Shown: positions 27,261 to 35,304 of the stretch, piece by piece
Layout of the letters: every line of letters starts with the position of its first letter
How positions within the stretch are numbered: the first letter of the stretch is position 1
Assembly (NCBI GenBank): GCA_958295905.1
Contig: OY282382.1
Span: 5,638,910-5,702,909 of the forward strand
Reading direction: 5' to 3'
Length of the DNA stretch: 64,000 bases
Source: an uncultured Vicinamibacterales bacterium
GTDB taxonomy: Bacteria > Acidobacteriota > Vicinamibacteria > Vicinamibacterales > UBA8438
Made by a program: the position numbers and the translations under genes
The notes under the pieces: generated by a model
What the model saw: the letters and a program-made list of their open reading frames with translations, nothing else
Told to the model about the DNA's origin: nothing
Databases searched by the model: none

Positions 27261-27634
27261 GTGAAGTCAGGCTGTCGCGGATCGCCAACGTCATGCTGGG
27301 CACGACCGATCTGGCGCGATCGCTGGCCTTCTATCACGAGACCCTCGGGCTGGACATTCGGTTCCAGTCGCCGGGCTTCGCGTTCCTCGACGGCGGCGGG
27401 GTCGCCCTCGCCCTCAGCGAGGCCCACGCACGGCTCGCCACCCCGGTGGCGGGGGGCACCGAGATCGTGTTCGGGGTCGAGGACGTGACCGCCGCCCATG
27501 CCGCGCTGACCGCGCGGGGAGTCGCGTTTCTCAGCGCCCCCCGCAACGTCACCGGCGACCAGTGGGCGGCCAACTTCCGCGATCCGGACGGGCACCTGCT
27601 TTCGGTGTTCGGCCCGCGGAGCGCCGCGTCCTGA
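27257..27634 (+). CDS. VOC superfamily (glyoxalase/bleomycin-resistance-like) protein
   Basis: This 125-residue single vicinal-oxygen-chelate domain has two beta-alpha-beta-beta-beta halves: RIANVMLGTTDLARSLAFYHETLGLDI, then FGVEDVTAAHAALTARGV and FRDPDGHLLSVFG. A Glu/His metal-binding set is plausible (His at the FYHE region; Glu in TEIVFGVED), but not complete enough to name a reaction. Such domains catalyse isomerisation, dioxygenation or ring cleavage, or bind hydrophobic products for resistance. It is the last gene of the five-gene operon, joined by an ATGA overlap. About 480 bp of repeat-rich non-coding DNA follows. Confidence 0.88.
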   Translation: MSEVRLSRIANVMLGTTDLARSLAFYHETLGLDIRFQSPGFAFLDGGGVALALSEAHARLATPVAGGTEIVFGVEDVTAAHAALTARGVAFLSAPRNVTGDQWAANFRDPDGHLLSVFGPRSAAS

Positions 27635-27639
27635 ACCGG

Positions 27640-28110
27640 CCGGGGAAGAACCCTCGGAAGGGTACAGCCGGGAGCCTGCGGGGCGGGAGACTGCGCCGTG
27701 GCAGGAACGGCCCCGCGGAGGCCGCGCCGGGCGAATCGGGGCGCCCCGAAGCGGCGGTGTCCGGCTTTTAGTGAGAAGCGCCGGTGTCCGGGCTATAGTG
27801 AAGGGGCACGGCGTCGCCTGACGACTCGGCGCCGCCGGCCGAGACGCGCGCGGGCGGGACCGCGAGGGTCGAGATCCGGCAACCAAGCGTCTTCGCCGTA
27901 GAACGGCGCGGACTGCTGGAGGGTTGGTTGGGCGGCAATCGGAGGCCGCAGCGCGACCTTGCGGTCGCGTTCGGAGTTTCGCTGACGCGAAACTCCGACG
28001 GCGACGATTTCCGGGCCAGGCGTCTGCGCCGTAAACGGCGCGGACGCCTGGCGGGTTGGTTGGGCGGCGAGCGGAGGCCGCAGGCGACGCTCTCCGGGCC
28101 AGGTAGGAGC
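27640..28110. repeat. REP-rich intergenic region with two composite modules
   Basis: This 470-bp gap has no recognisable gene. It holds two copies of the hairpin-plus-spacer module: a hairpin near 27895 (CGCCGTAGAACGGCG) with spacer GGTTGGTTGGGCGGCAATCG, and a hairpin at about 28021-28050 (GGCGTCTGCGCCG, CGGCGCGGACGCC) with the same spacer. There is also a short local duplication of GCCGGTGTCCGG followed by a TAGTGA-type box (27757-27800), and a degenerate hairpin at 27685. Related pieces lie upstream of the radical SAM gene at 22436. Confidence 0.6.
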
Positions 28111-28114
28111 ACCG

Positions 28115-29692
28115 ATGGACACGCGCATCTCTCGCCGCCAATTGCTGCATGCGGTCGGCGCGGCCGGCGGGTCGGCCGCCGTGCACGCCGCGGCCACCGC
28201 CCTGGGGCTCTTGCCGGCGGTGGCGCGGGGCGCCGGTCAGATCGCCCTCCGCCCGGCCGGCGGCCGGCCGCGGCACGTCGTCGTCATCGGCGCCGGCATC
28301 GCGGGCCTGACCGCGGCGTACGAGCTCCGCAAGGCGGGCCACCGCTGCACGGTGCTGGAGGCCTCGCACCGTCCGGGGGGCCGCAACCTCACCCTCCGCA
28401 GCGGCGACGTCATCGACGAGCTGGGCGCCCGGCAGACGTGCGAGTTCGACGACCATCCCGACCTCTACTTCAACGCCGGTCCGGCGCGGATTCCCGGCAA
28501 CCATACGAGCCTGCTGCGCTACTGCCGCGAGTTCGACGTCCCTCTCGAGATCTTCGTCAACGACAACCGCAGCGCCTGGGTGCAGGACGACGCCGCCTTC
28601 GGCGGGAGGCCCATCCGCAACCGCGAGTACATGACCGACGCCCGCGGCTTCCTGGCCGAGCTGCTGGCGAAATCGGTCGACCCGCGCGCCCTCGACGCCC
28701 GTCTCGACGCCGACGATCACGAGCGGCTGCGCGAGTTCCTGCGCGCGTACGGCGACCTGGACGAGACGCTCGCCTATCACGGCTCGGACCGCGCCGGCTA
28801 CGCGAGCGGCGGAATGACCACGCCCGGCGTCAAGAAGCCGGTGCGCGACTTCTCCGAGCTGCTCGGCGCGAACTTCTGGCGCGAGCACATGCACTGGGGC
28901 GAACTGGCGGACCAGACGGCGCCCATGCTGCAGCCCGTGGGCGGCATGGACCGAATCGTCGACGGCTTCATGCGCCGCATCGGCGACGCGGTCGAGCTGC
29001 GGGCGGCGGCGCACGAGATCCGCCTGGGCGAGGCCGGCGTGGAGGTGGCGTACACCGGCGCCGGCGGCGAGGTGCGGGCGGTCCGGGCCGACTACTGCCT
29101 CAACAACATGCCGGCCCATCTGGTGGTGGGACTCAGGCACAACCTGCCCGCCCGGTACGTGCGGGCGCTGTCCGCCCCCGAGCGCGGCAGCCTCTTCAAG
29201 CTGGCCTTCCAGGCGAAGCGCCGCTTCTGGGAAGACGAACAGATCTACGGCGGCATCTCCTGGACCAACCAGGACATCACCCAGATCTGGTATCCGCCGC
29301 ACGGCATCCACAGCCGCGGCGGCGTCATTCTCGGGGCCTACGCGTTCGACGACGCCCCCGGCACCCGGCTCACCCGGTTGTCGCCGGCCGAACGCATCGA
29401 GGCGACGCTGGCCCAGGGCGAGAAGGTGCATCCCGACTACCGGCAGCTCGTCGAGCGGGGCGTCAGCGTCGCCTGGTACCGCATGAACCATGTGCTCGGC
29501 TGCTCGACCCGCTGGACCGACGAGGCGACGCGGGACCATTTCGCGACGCTGCAGAACCCCACGGGGCGGCACTACATGGTGGGCGATCAGATCAGCTACC
29601 ACCCGGGCTGGCAGGAAGGCGCCATCCAGTCGGCCTACCATGCCCTGCAGGACATCGACCGGCGGGAGCGGGAGGCGGCGGACGCCGGTTGA
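28115..29692 (+). CDS. Tat-exported flavin amine oxidase
   Basis: This is a 525-residue FAD enzyme of the monoamine/L-amino-acid oxidase family. The N-terminus RISRRQLLHAVGAAGGSA is a twin-arginine (Tat) signal, so the enzyme is exported folded with its flavin. The FAD site reads VVVIGAGIAGLTAAYELRKAGHRC then LEASHRPGGRN (residues about 52-95), and YMVGDQISYHPGWQEGAI near the C-terminus is the second flavin-contact motif. Typical products would be an imine, ammonia and reduced acceptor. The diheme cytochrome c encoded 38 bp downstream could be its electron acceptor in place of oxygen; this is inference from adjacency. The start at 28115 has GGTAGG upstream. Confidence 0.9.
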   Translation: MDTRISRRQLLHAVGAAGGSAAVHAAATALGLLPAVARGAGQIALRPAGGRPRHVVVIGAGIAGLTAAYELRKAGHRCTVLEASHRPGGRNLTLRSGDVIDELGARQTCEFDDHPDLYFNAGPARIPGNHTSLLRYCREFDVPLEIFVNDNRSAWVQDDAAFGGRPIRNREYMTDARGFLAELLAKSVDPRALDARLDADDHERLREFLRAYGDLDETLAYHGSDRAGYASGGMTTPGVKKPVRDFSELLGANFWREHMHWGELADQTAPMLQPVGGMDRIVDGFMRRIGDAVELRAAAHEIRLGEAGVEVAYTGAGGEVRAVRADYCLNNMPAHLVVGLRHNLPARYVRALSAPERGSLFKLAFQAKRRFWEDEQIYGGISWTNQDITQIWYPPHGIHSRGGVILGAYAFDDAPGTRLTRLSPAERIEATLAQGEKVHPDYRQLVERGVSVAWYRMNHVLGCSTRWTDEATRDHFATLQNPTGRHYMVGDQISYHPGWQEGAIQSAYHALQDIDRREREAADAG

Positions 29693-29730
29693 CGAGGATG
29701 ACGGGTCGAGAAACGGAAGCCGGGAGAGCC

Positions 29731-30411
29731 ATGCAGCATCTTCGACTAGGGTGGGCGCTGGCCGCCGCTGCGGTCCTGGCCGCCGGCGCGCGGCCGGCCA
29801 CGGCGCAGGCGCCGGACGACACCGCGGCGTCCGCGCCCCGGGGGCTGTATGCGGCGGTCTGCGCGTCCTGCCACGGCACCGACGGGCGGGGCAATCGGCA
29901 AATCGACGCGCCGGTGCTCGCCGGCCTGAGCGCCGCGTACCTCGAAAGGCAACTGCACGGCTTTCGCCGCGGCTACCGGGGCCGCCACCCCGAAGACCGG
30001 GAAGGCGTGGAGATGCGGCCCATGGTGAACGGGCTCGGCGACGCGGACCTCGCGACCCTCGGCGCGTGGCTGGCGGCGCAGCCCCCGCCGGGTCCGGCCG
30101 GCGCGGAAGCGGCGACCGATACCGAGGCGCGGGGCGGCGACCCGGCGCGCGGGCAGACGCTCTACGCCGCGTGCGCGGTCTGCCACGGACGGTCCGGGGA
30201 AGGCAACGACGCCCTCGGGGCGCCCCGCCTCGCGGGTCAGGCGGGCTGGTACACCGCGCGGCAGCTCCGCAAGTTCATCGACGGCGTCCGGGGCTCGCAT
30301 CCCGACGACACGTCCGGCGCCTCCATGCGGGCGAGCGTGGCGGACTTCGACCCCCGCGATGTGGCCGACGTCGTGGCCTGGATCGAGGCGCTGCGGGAAC
30401 CGGGACGGTGA
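29731..30411 (+). CDS. Periplasmic diheme cytochrome c (two class I domains)
   Basis: This 226-residue secreted protein has a Sec signal (ALAAAAVLAAGARPATAQA) and two heme c sites, CASCHG (Cys44, Cys47, His48) and CAVCHG near residue 148. Each is followed by a Met-containing segment (MRPMVNGL and MRASVADF) likely to give the axial Met. It is the two-domain c4-like type that shuttles electrons in the periplasm. The ATG at 29731 is preferred over 29698 because GGGAGAG precedes it and it yields a normal signal peptide. The 3' end (ADVVAWIEALREPGR) has been duplicated twice downstream. Together with the upstream amine oxidase it may form a periplasmic redox pair. Confidence 0.9.
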   Translation: MQHLRLGWALAAAAVLAAGARPATAQAPDDTAASAPRGLYAAVCASCHGTDGRGNRQIDAPVLAGLSAAYLERQLHGFRRGYRGRHPEDREGVEMRPMVNGLGDADLATLGAWLAAQPPPGPAGAEAATDTEARGGDPARGQTLYAACAVCHGRSGEGNDALGAPRLAGQAGWYTARQLRKFIDGVRGSHPDDTSGASMRASVADFDPRDVADVVAWIEALREPGR

Positions 30412-30718
30412 GACGGTGGCGGACCCGACCCACGCGGCGCGGCCGACGTGTGGCGGCCTGATCGAGGCTGCGTCCCCCCAGGCAGGCGACCGATTCGTGC
30501 CGGTCGCGCGCGGCGCGGCCGACGTGACGGCCTGGATCAAGGCGCTGCGGGAACCGGAACGGTGAGACGGTGGCGGACCCGACCCACGCGGCGCGGCCGA
30601 CGTGTGGCGGCCTGGATCGAGGCTGCGTCCCCCCAGGCAGGCGACCGATTCGTGCCGGTCGCGCGCGGCGCGGCCGACGTGACGGCCTGGATCGAGGCGC
30701 TGCGGGAACCGGACGGTG
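30411..30718 (+). repeat. Two tandem 154-bp units copying the cytochrome c gene tail
   Basis: Units 30411-30564 and 30565-30718 are nearly identical. Each ends with a copy of the last ~47 bases of the cytochrome gene: the in-gene ADVVAWIEALREP is repeated as ADVTAWIKALREP and ADVTAWIEALREP. The first copy even keeps its own stop at the same place. These copies lie beyond the real stop and are not needed for the protein. Confidence 0.75.
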
Positions 30719-30835
30719 AGACTGGAGTAGGATCAAGGTCGTACGTATCCGCCGCGCCGGTTCGGCGTGGGCGCCGGCGAGTCCGTCGGCGTGCGCAGGA
30801 CGACCTGCGCGCCGGAGCGGGAGGCAGGTTGCAGC

Positions 30836-31825
30836 ATGCGTCGAGACGGATTGGCGGCAGTGGCAGTGGCATGCGCCCTCGCGGCGTCGTGCGGCGGCGC
30901 GGACGGGGACGCGGCGCCCGAGCGCGTGTTCCTGAGCATGGGCACGGCGCCGCCGGGGGGCGCCTTCTTCGTCGTCGGCAGCGCGCTGGCGGAGGTGCTG
31001 AACGAGTTCGGGGCCGGGTTCGGCTGGAACGCCACGGCGGAAGCCACGAGCGGCTCGCAGGAGAACATCCGGCGGCTCGACACCGGCGAGCTCGATTTCG
31101 CCATGTCGAACGCGGCGATCACCTACTTCGCGGTCCGGGGCGGCGAAGGCTGGGACAAGGCGTATCCGATGCGAACGGTCATGACCCTGGCGCCGAACGT
31201 GGCGCTGTTCATCAGCCCCGCCGGGTCCGGCGTCGAGACCATCGAGGATCTGCGCGGCGAACGGGTGGGCGTCGGGCCGGCCGGCGCCGGTTTCGAGTAC
31301 TTCGTCGGGCCGCTGCTCGCGGCGCACGGCCTCACCTACGACGATTTCTCGCCGCTGAACGCCACCCAGTCCGGCGCCGTCGACCTGATCGCGGACGGCT
31401 CGGCGGCGGCGGTGTTCGTGGGCGGGGCGGTGCCGACGGCCTCGATCACCCAGGCCTCGGCCTCCCAGGACATCCACTTCATACCGTACGACGAGGACGT
31501 TCGGCGGCAGCTCATCGACGAGTACCTCTTCTTCGGCCCCGCGACGATTCCCGCCGGCACCTATCGCGGGCAGGACGAACCGTTCGAGGGACTCGACGTC
31601 GGGTCGATGCACCTCATCACCGCGGCCGGCGTGAGCGATGAGCTCGTCTACAACGTGACGAAGACCCTGTACGAGCAGCGGACGAGCGTCGTCGAGAAGC
31701 ATGCCGCGGGTCGGGCCATCAACCCCGCCAACGTGGTGCGGGACACCGGCACCGAGTTCCATCCGGGCGCGGTCCGCTTCTACCAGGAGATCGGGATCTG
31801 GCCGGATCGGGAGCCGGCGCCGTAG
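30836..31825 (+). CDS. TAXI family TRAP transporter substrate-binding lipoprotein
   Basis: This is a 329-residue periplasmic binding protein of the TAXI subgroup of TRAP transporters. The signal LAAVAVACALAASCGG contains a lipobox with Cys, so it is probably anchored as a lipoprotein. The mature part opens with VFLSMGTAPPGGAFFVVG and ATSGSQENIRRLDTGELDFAM, the standard TAXI N-lobe; IEDLRGERVGVGPAGAGFEY and AGVSDELVYNVTKTLYE follow. The start at the ATG 30836 is used because it gives a proper lipoprotein signal with GGGAGG upstream; an earlier ATG (30767) would bury it. The fused TRAP permease gene follows 140 bp downstream. Confidence 0.9.
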   Translation: MRRDGLAAVAVACALAASCGGADGDAAPERVFLSMGTAPPGGAFFVVGSALAEVLNEFGAGFGWNATAEATSGSQENIRRLDTGELDFAMSNAAITYFAVRGGEGWDKAYPMRTVMTLAPNVALFISPAGSGVETIEDLRGERVGVGPAGAGFEYFVGPLLAAHGLTYDDFSPLNATQSGAVDLIADGSAAAVFVGGAVPTASITQASASQDIHFIPYDEDVRRQLIDEYLFFGPATIPAGTYRGQDEPFEGLDVGSMHLITAAGVSDELVYNVTKTLYEQRTSVVEKHAAGRAINPANVVRDTGTEFHPGAVRFYQEIGIWPDREPAP

Positions 31826-31965
31826 CCGCCCGCGGCGAAACCCCCGCGCGCACCGAGAGCGGCGGGGGCGCCGGCGGGCTGAAGAGCGCCCGCGGGCAGA
31901 GAACGTCCGTGCCTGACCAGGCGTGAGGAGGGCGCCTGTCGCCGGGCGGCCGCACCGAGATCACC

Positions 31966-33942
31966 ATGCCCGAGACAACCGCGCCCACGCCGACCGGGCG
32001 GGACACCGACGCCGTCCGGCAAGCGATCACCCGCGCGCTCGCGGTGGGCCTGTGCGTGTTCACCCTGGTCCAGGTGAACTACCCGACCCTGGCCCCGCAG
32101 CCGCAGTTGGCGGTCTTCGCCCTGCTGGGGCTGGTCATCTGCTTCCTCAACGTCCCGATCCACCCGAACCTGAAGAACCATCCCGCGGCGCGGGCCGGCG
32201 ACGTCGTCCTGGCGGTGCTGGCGGCGGTCTGCTGCGGGTGGATCCTGGTTCAGAACGAGCCGTTCTTCGAGGGTCTGTGGCAGGGCGGATCGAGCCTCGG
32301 CAACCGCGCGGGGTTCGAGACCGGCACGGACATCCTCGTCGGCGTCGTCGGCCTGCTGCTGGTCATCGAGGCGGCGCGCCGCTCCCTCGGGCTCGCCCTG
32401 CCGATCCTCTCCGGCCTGTTCCTGGTCTACGCCTACGTCGGCGCCACCATGCCCGACTGGCTGTTCCCGCACCGCGGGTACACCATCGAGCGCATCGTCG
32501 CCCAGGCGTTCCTGCAGGCGCAGGGCACCTTCGGGGTCGCGCTGGGCGTGATGTTCACGTACGTCTTCCTGTTCGTCATCTTCGGCGCCTTCCTCTCGGC
32601 CAGCGGCGCCACCCGCTTCATCATCGACTTCGCGCAGGCGGTCTTCGGCCGCAGCCCGGGCGGACCCGCCAAGGTGGCGGTGCTCAGCAGCGGCCTCATG
32701 GGCTCGCTGTCCGGCAGCGCCGTCGCCAACACCGCGACCACCGGCGCCTTCACCATCCCGATGATGCGCAGCGCCGGCTTCAAGGCGACCACCGCGGCCG
32801 GCATCCAGGCCGCGGCCAGCTCCGGCGGCGCGCTGATGCCCCCGGTGATGGGGGCCGGCGCCTACATGATGCTCGAGATCGTCGACCCTCCGGTGACCTA
32901 TATCGAGATCATCCGGGCCGCGCTCATTCCCGCAATTCTCTACTACCTGTCGCTGTTCCTGATCACCCACTTTCACGCGCGCGGGACCATGGCCGACGCC
33001 GCCCCGGAGAGCCCCGCCGCGACCGCGGCGGCCACGCCGCTGGCCGAGTCGCGGCACGAGGGCGTCGTCTTCGCCACCGCCCTCGGCCTCCTGATCCTGC
33101 TGCTGATCCTGGGATACACGCCGTTCCGGGCGGTGACCGCGTCGCTGGTGGGCATCGTCGTCGTCGGGGCGTTCAACGAGCGCACCCGCCTGTCCGTCCA
33201 GGACGTCATCAAGGCCTTCGTGAAGTCGGCCCGCGACGTCGTCTCCCTCGTCGCCGCCTCCGCATCGGTGGGCATCATCATCGGCATCGTGACCCTGACC
33301 GGCATCGGCACCCGCCTGCCCGCGACCATCCTGCCCCTCGCCGAGCAGAGCCTGTTCCTCGCCCTCGTGCTGATCATGATCTCGTCGATCGTCCTCGGCA
33401 TGGGCCTCCCCTCGGCCGTCTGCTACCTGCTGCTCGCGACCCTCATCGGCCCCGTGCTCGGCAACCTCGGGGTGGTGCCTCTTGCGGCGCATCTGTTCAT
33501 CTTCTACTTCGGCATGATGTCGATGGTGACCCCCCCGGTCGCCCTCGCCGGCTACGCCGCCGCATCCATCGCCGGCACCAACATCATGGCGACGAGCTTC
33601 GCCGCGTTCCGCTTCGCCCTCGTCGGGTTCACGCTGCCCTACATCTTCGTCTACCGGCCCGAGCTCCTCATGCTGACCACGGCCGGTGAGACGGCCGGCC
33701 CCCTCGCCATGGTGGTCCCGGTGGGCATCGGCGCCCTGGGGGTGCTGTGCTTCGCCTCGGGCATCACCGGCCAGCTCCGGACCGCGCTGCCCCTGCCCCT
33801 CCGCCTCGCGGTGTTCGCGGCCGCCGCCCTGCTCCTCGCCCCCGGCCCGGCCGTCGCGGTCGCCGGCCTGCCGGTGCCGGTGCTCGATGCGGCCGGCGTG
33901 GTCCTGTTCGGGGTGATCTTCGCGATGAACCGGGCGCGGTGA
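31966..33942 (+). CDS. TRAP transporter fused permease (4TM-12TM, TAXI type)
   Basis: This 658-residue integral membrane protein fuses the small (DctQ-like) and large (DctM-like) TRAP permease subunits, as usual in TAXI systems, and imports organic acids or amino acids with Na+ or H+. Hydrophobic segments span the whole chain from residue 25. The DctM signature occurs as GLMGSLSGSAVANTATTGAFTIPMM, AAASSGGALMPPVMGAGAYMM, LGMGLPSAVCYLL and TPPVALAGYAAASIA. It works with the TAXI binding protein encoded upstream. The start at ATG 31966 gives MPETTAPTPTGRDTD. The ligand is unknown; the amine oxidase upstream suggests nitrogenous compounds, but that is only a guess. Confidence 0.92.
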   Translation: MPETTAPTPTGRDTDAVRQAITRALAVGLCVFTLVQVNYPTLAPQPQLAVFALLGLVICFLNVPIHPNLKNHPAARAGDVVLAVLAAVCCGWILVQNEPFFEGLWQGGSSLGNRAGFETGTDILVGVVGLLLVIEAARRSLGLALPILSGLFLVYAYVGATMPDWLFPHRGYTIERIVAQAFLQAQGTFGVALGVMFTYVFLFVIFGAFLSASGATRFIIDFAQAVFGRSPGGPAKVAVLSSGLMGSLSGSAVANTATTGAFTIPMMRSAGFKATTAAGIQAAASSGGALMPPVMGAGAYMMLEIVDPPVTYIEIIRAALIPAILYYLSLFLITHFHARGTMADAAPESPAATAAATPLAESRHEGVVFATALGLLILLLILGYTPFRAVTASLVGIVVVGAFNERTRLSVQDVIKAFVKSARDVVSLVAASASVGIIIGIVTLTGIGTRLPATILPLAEQSLFLALVLIMISSIVLGMGLPSAVCYLLLATLIGPVLGNLGVVPLAAHLFIFYFGMMSMVTPPVALAGYAAASIAGTNIMATSFAAFRFALVGFTLPYIFVYRPELLMLTTAGETAGPLAMVVPVGIGALGVLCFASGITGQLRTALPLPLRLAVFAAAALLLAPGPAVAVAGLPVPVLDAAGVVLFGVIFAMNRAR

Positions 33943-34071
33943 GGCGGCACCCCCGCCCGGCAATACGGTGGCGCCGAGATCCGGCGTGGCCTGCTTGATG
34001 GGCGGCGCGCGGACCACCTCGGCGGCCCGGCGCCGATGGCGGAGAAGCGGAGGACACGCCCGTGACCGCCT

Positions 34072-34165
34072 CCTGCGCGGCTCCACGTTCCGAAGGGTTC
34101 ATTCCACCGAAGAGCGTCGCCGTGCCGTCCCGCCGCCGCACCTGCGCGGCTCGACGTTCCGAAGG
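34072..34165. repeat. Pair of 25-bp direct repeats in an intergenic gap
   Basis: CCTGCGCGGCTCCACGTTCC-type 25-mers at 34072-34096 and 34141-34165 match at 24 of 25 bases with a 69-bp period. They lie in the 298-bp gap between the TRAP permease and the small coiled-coil gene, which otherwise shows a run of GGAACC motifs near 34180-34205 and no gene. Confidence 0.5.
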
Positions 34166-34240
34166 ACCGAGACGGTTCGGAACCAGGACGGAACCAGGGG
34201 AACCAGTCGGACCCGGCAGGATCGGTGCTAAGCTAAGGAA

Positions 34241-34618
34241 ATGAGCGACCTTGCGGCGCCGGAACCGCCCGCCGGCGGCGCGGCGCGCACCACCGGTGAG
34301 ACGAAAGCGATCATCAGGAGCATCGTCGGCACCGGAGTCGGACTCGCCACCCTGCTGTTGATGCTGGCCGGTCTGACCCTCCAGCAAAACGCCAACGTGA
34401 ACGCCCGCATCGACGACGTGAACGCCCGCATCGACGACGTGAACGCCCGCATCGACGACGTGAACGCCAACCTGAACACCCGTATCGACGACTTGCGCGC
34501 CGACGTCACGGCACAGATCGCCGGCGTGAACACCCGCATCGACGACCTTCAGGAGAACATCCGCGAGCTGCGCGCACTGATCATCGACGCCATCAAGCGC
34601 ACCGACCCCGCCGACTGA
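34241..34618 (+). CDS. Small membrane-anchored coiled-coil protein with tandem heptads
   Basis: This 125-residue protein has no recognised family function. Residues 1-25 are polar. One membrane segment follows (about 26-48, SIVGTGVGLATLLLMLAGL). The rest is a long coiled coil made of tandem seven-residue units VNARIDD, three nearly perfect at 54-74, then VNANLNTRIDDL and VNTRIDDLQENI. The DNA repeats are 21 bp long and almost identical, so copy number could change by slippage. An A-rich leader with CTAAGGAA just before the ATG gives a good ribosome binding site. Related architecture (coil plus anchor) is seen at 62356-62598. It sits in a patch of accessory genes. Confidence 0.75.
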   Translation: MSDLAAPEPPAGGAARTTGETKAIIRSIVGTGVGLATLLLMLAGLTLQQNANVNARIDDVNARIDDVNARIDDVNANLNTRIDDLRADVTAQIAGVNTRIDDLQENIRELRALIIDAIKRTDPAD

Positions 34619-34717
34619 TCTCCTGCCCCTCCTCCGGGCGATTCGCTGCCCATCGGGTCGGGCCGGCAGTTGGAACACGAGCCATGACGGTGTTGGACCG
34701 CACCGCGGCCGACGCCG

Positions 34718-34843
34718 GCGGGTCGAGAGCCACAGGTATTCCTCGTCGCTCCAGTTGCCTTGGCGTGGCAGGCTCAAGATGGCGTCGAGGGCCTCCCGCG
34801 ACGCGCGGCAGTGCTCGTCGATGCCGCGGGAAGCATAGCGGTG
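34718..34843 (-). pseudogene. Fragment of an unidentified coding sequence
   Basis: The minus strand reads HRYASRGIDEHCRASREALDAI, then LSLPRQGNWSDEEYLWLSTR. The composition is protein-like with mixed hydrophobic and charged residues, quite unlike the arginine-rich antisense frames around it. It lacks a start and its frame runs on without a natural end into the antisense of the coiled-coil gene. It is most likely the remnant of a gene lost when this accessory patch was rearranged. The family was not identified. Confidence 0.3.
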
Positions 34844-34914
34844 TGTCGCGTGAGCGCTGACTGACGAGGCTCCGGTGTTGCCATGGCTATGTAGCCATGG
34901 CCAAATAGATCGTC

Positions 34915-35157
34915 ATGCAGACCATCGGGGCGGGCCGGTTCAAGAACATCTGTCTGAAGTTGCTGGACGAGGTGGCGGCCACACGAACCCCCATCGTCAT
35001 CACGAAGCGCGGCAGGCCCGTCGCGCAGCTCGTTCCCTGCGTTGCGCCGGACCGGGTCGGCAGTCTTGCGGGCAGCATCCTGCGGGAGACCGGCGACCCC
35101 TACGGCACCGGCGGGCACTGGAACGCGGATCGAGATGCCAGGAGCATCCCACGCTGA
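34915..35157 (+). CDS. Phd/YefM-type antitoxin, orphan, C-terminus altered by a mobile element
   Basis: This is an 80-residue DNA-binding antitoxin. QTIGAGRFKNICLKLLDEVAATRTPIVITKRGRPVAQLVP is the standard Phd/YefM N-domain, which dimerises to bind its operator. The C-terminal part, which would wrap the toxin, ends GDPYGTGGHWNADRDARSIPR. From 35138 the coding sequence runs into an M3 element, so the last six residues and the stop codon come from the repeat. No PIN or RelE-type toxin gene follows on either strand, so the module is broken or the antitoxin is solitary. The gene lies in a patch of fragments and repeats. Confidence 0.8.
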   Translation: MQTIGAGRFKNICLKLLDEVAATRTPIVITKRGRPVAQLVPCVAPDRVGSLAGSILRETGDPYGTGGHWNADRDARSIPR

Positions 35158-35222
35158 CGGCGCGTGACGGTTCGCCCCCGATTCGAGGGATCGCCGCCAC
35201 CGCCCGATCGCTCGGCGCCGCG
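35138..35222. mobile_element. MITE-like element, family M3, copy C (partial)
   Basis: This segment begins with the family terminal repeat CCAGGAGCATCCCACGCT (35138-35155) and continues GCGCGTGACGG, CGCCCCCGATTCGAGGG and CGCCGCCACCG, matching the inverted copies at 14085-14258 and 20964-21112. It loses similarity near the hairpin at 35221. The insertion overlaps the end of the antitoxin gene. Confidence 0.6.
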
Positions 35223-35241
35223 CTGGTCTCGAAGACCAGCG
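35221..35241. terminator. Short perfect hairpin downstream of the antitoxin gene
   Basis: CGCTGGTCT and AGACCAGCG form a perfect 9-bp stem with a three-base loop. It lies 64 bp beyond the antitoxin stop at the end of the M3 fragment. There is no T-run, so termination is only a suggestion. Confidence 0.4.
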
Positions 35242-35274
35242 AATTCGTGACTACGAGCACGTACGCACGGTCTG

Positions 35275-35304
35275 GTGAGCCTCGACCCCCGCCTCGAGGC
35301 TCAC
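35275..35304 (-). terminator. Strong hairpin at the stop codon of the DUF4143 ATPase gene
   Basis: GTGAGCCTCGA and TCGAGGCTCAC form a perfect 11-bp stem with an eight-base loop. The hairpin overlaps the TGA stop (35301-35303 on the minus strand), so it would fold at the very end of that transcript. The position suits a terminator or mRNA-stabilising stem. Confidence 0.5.

Noticed and set aside
30411-30718. CRISPR-like array
   Set aside because: Only two units of 154 bp with no short repeat/unique spacer structure, and they copy the neighbouring gene tail.
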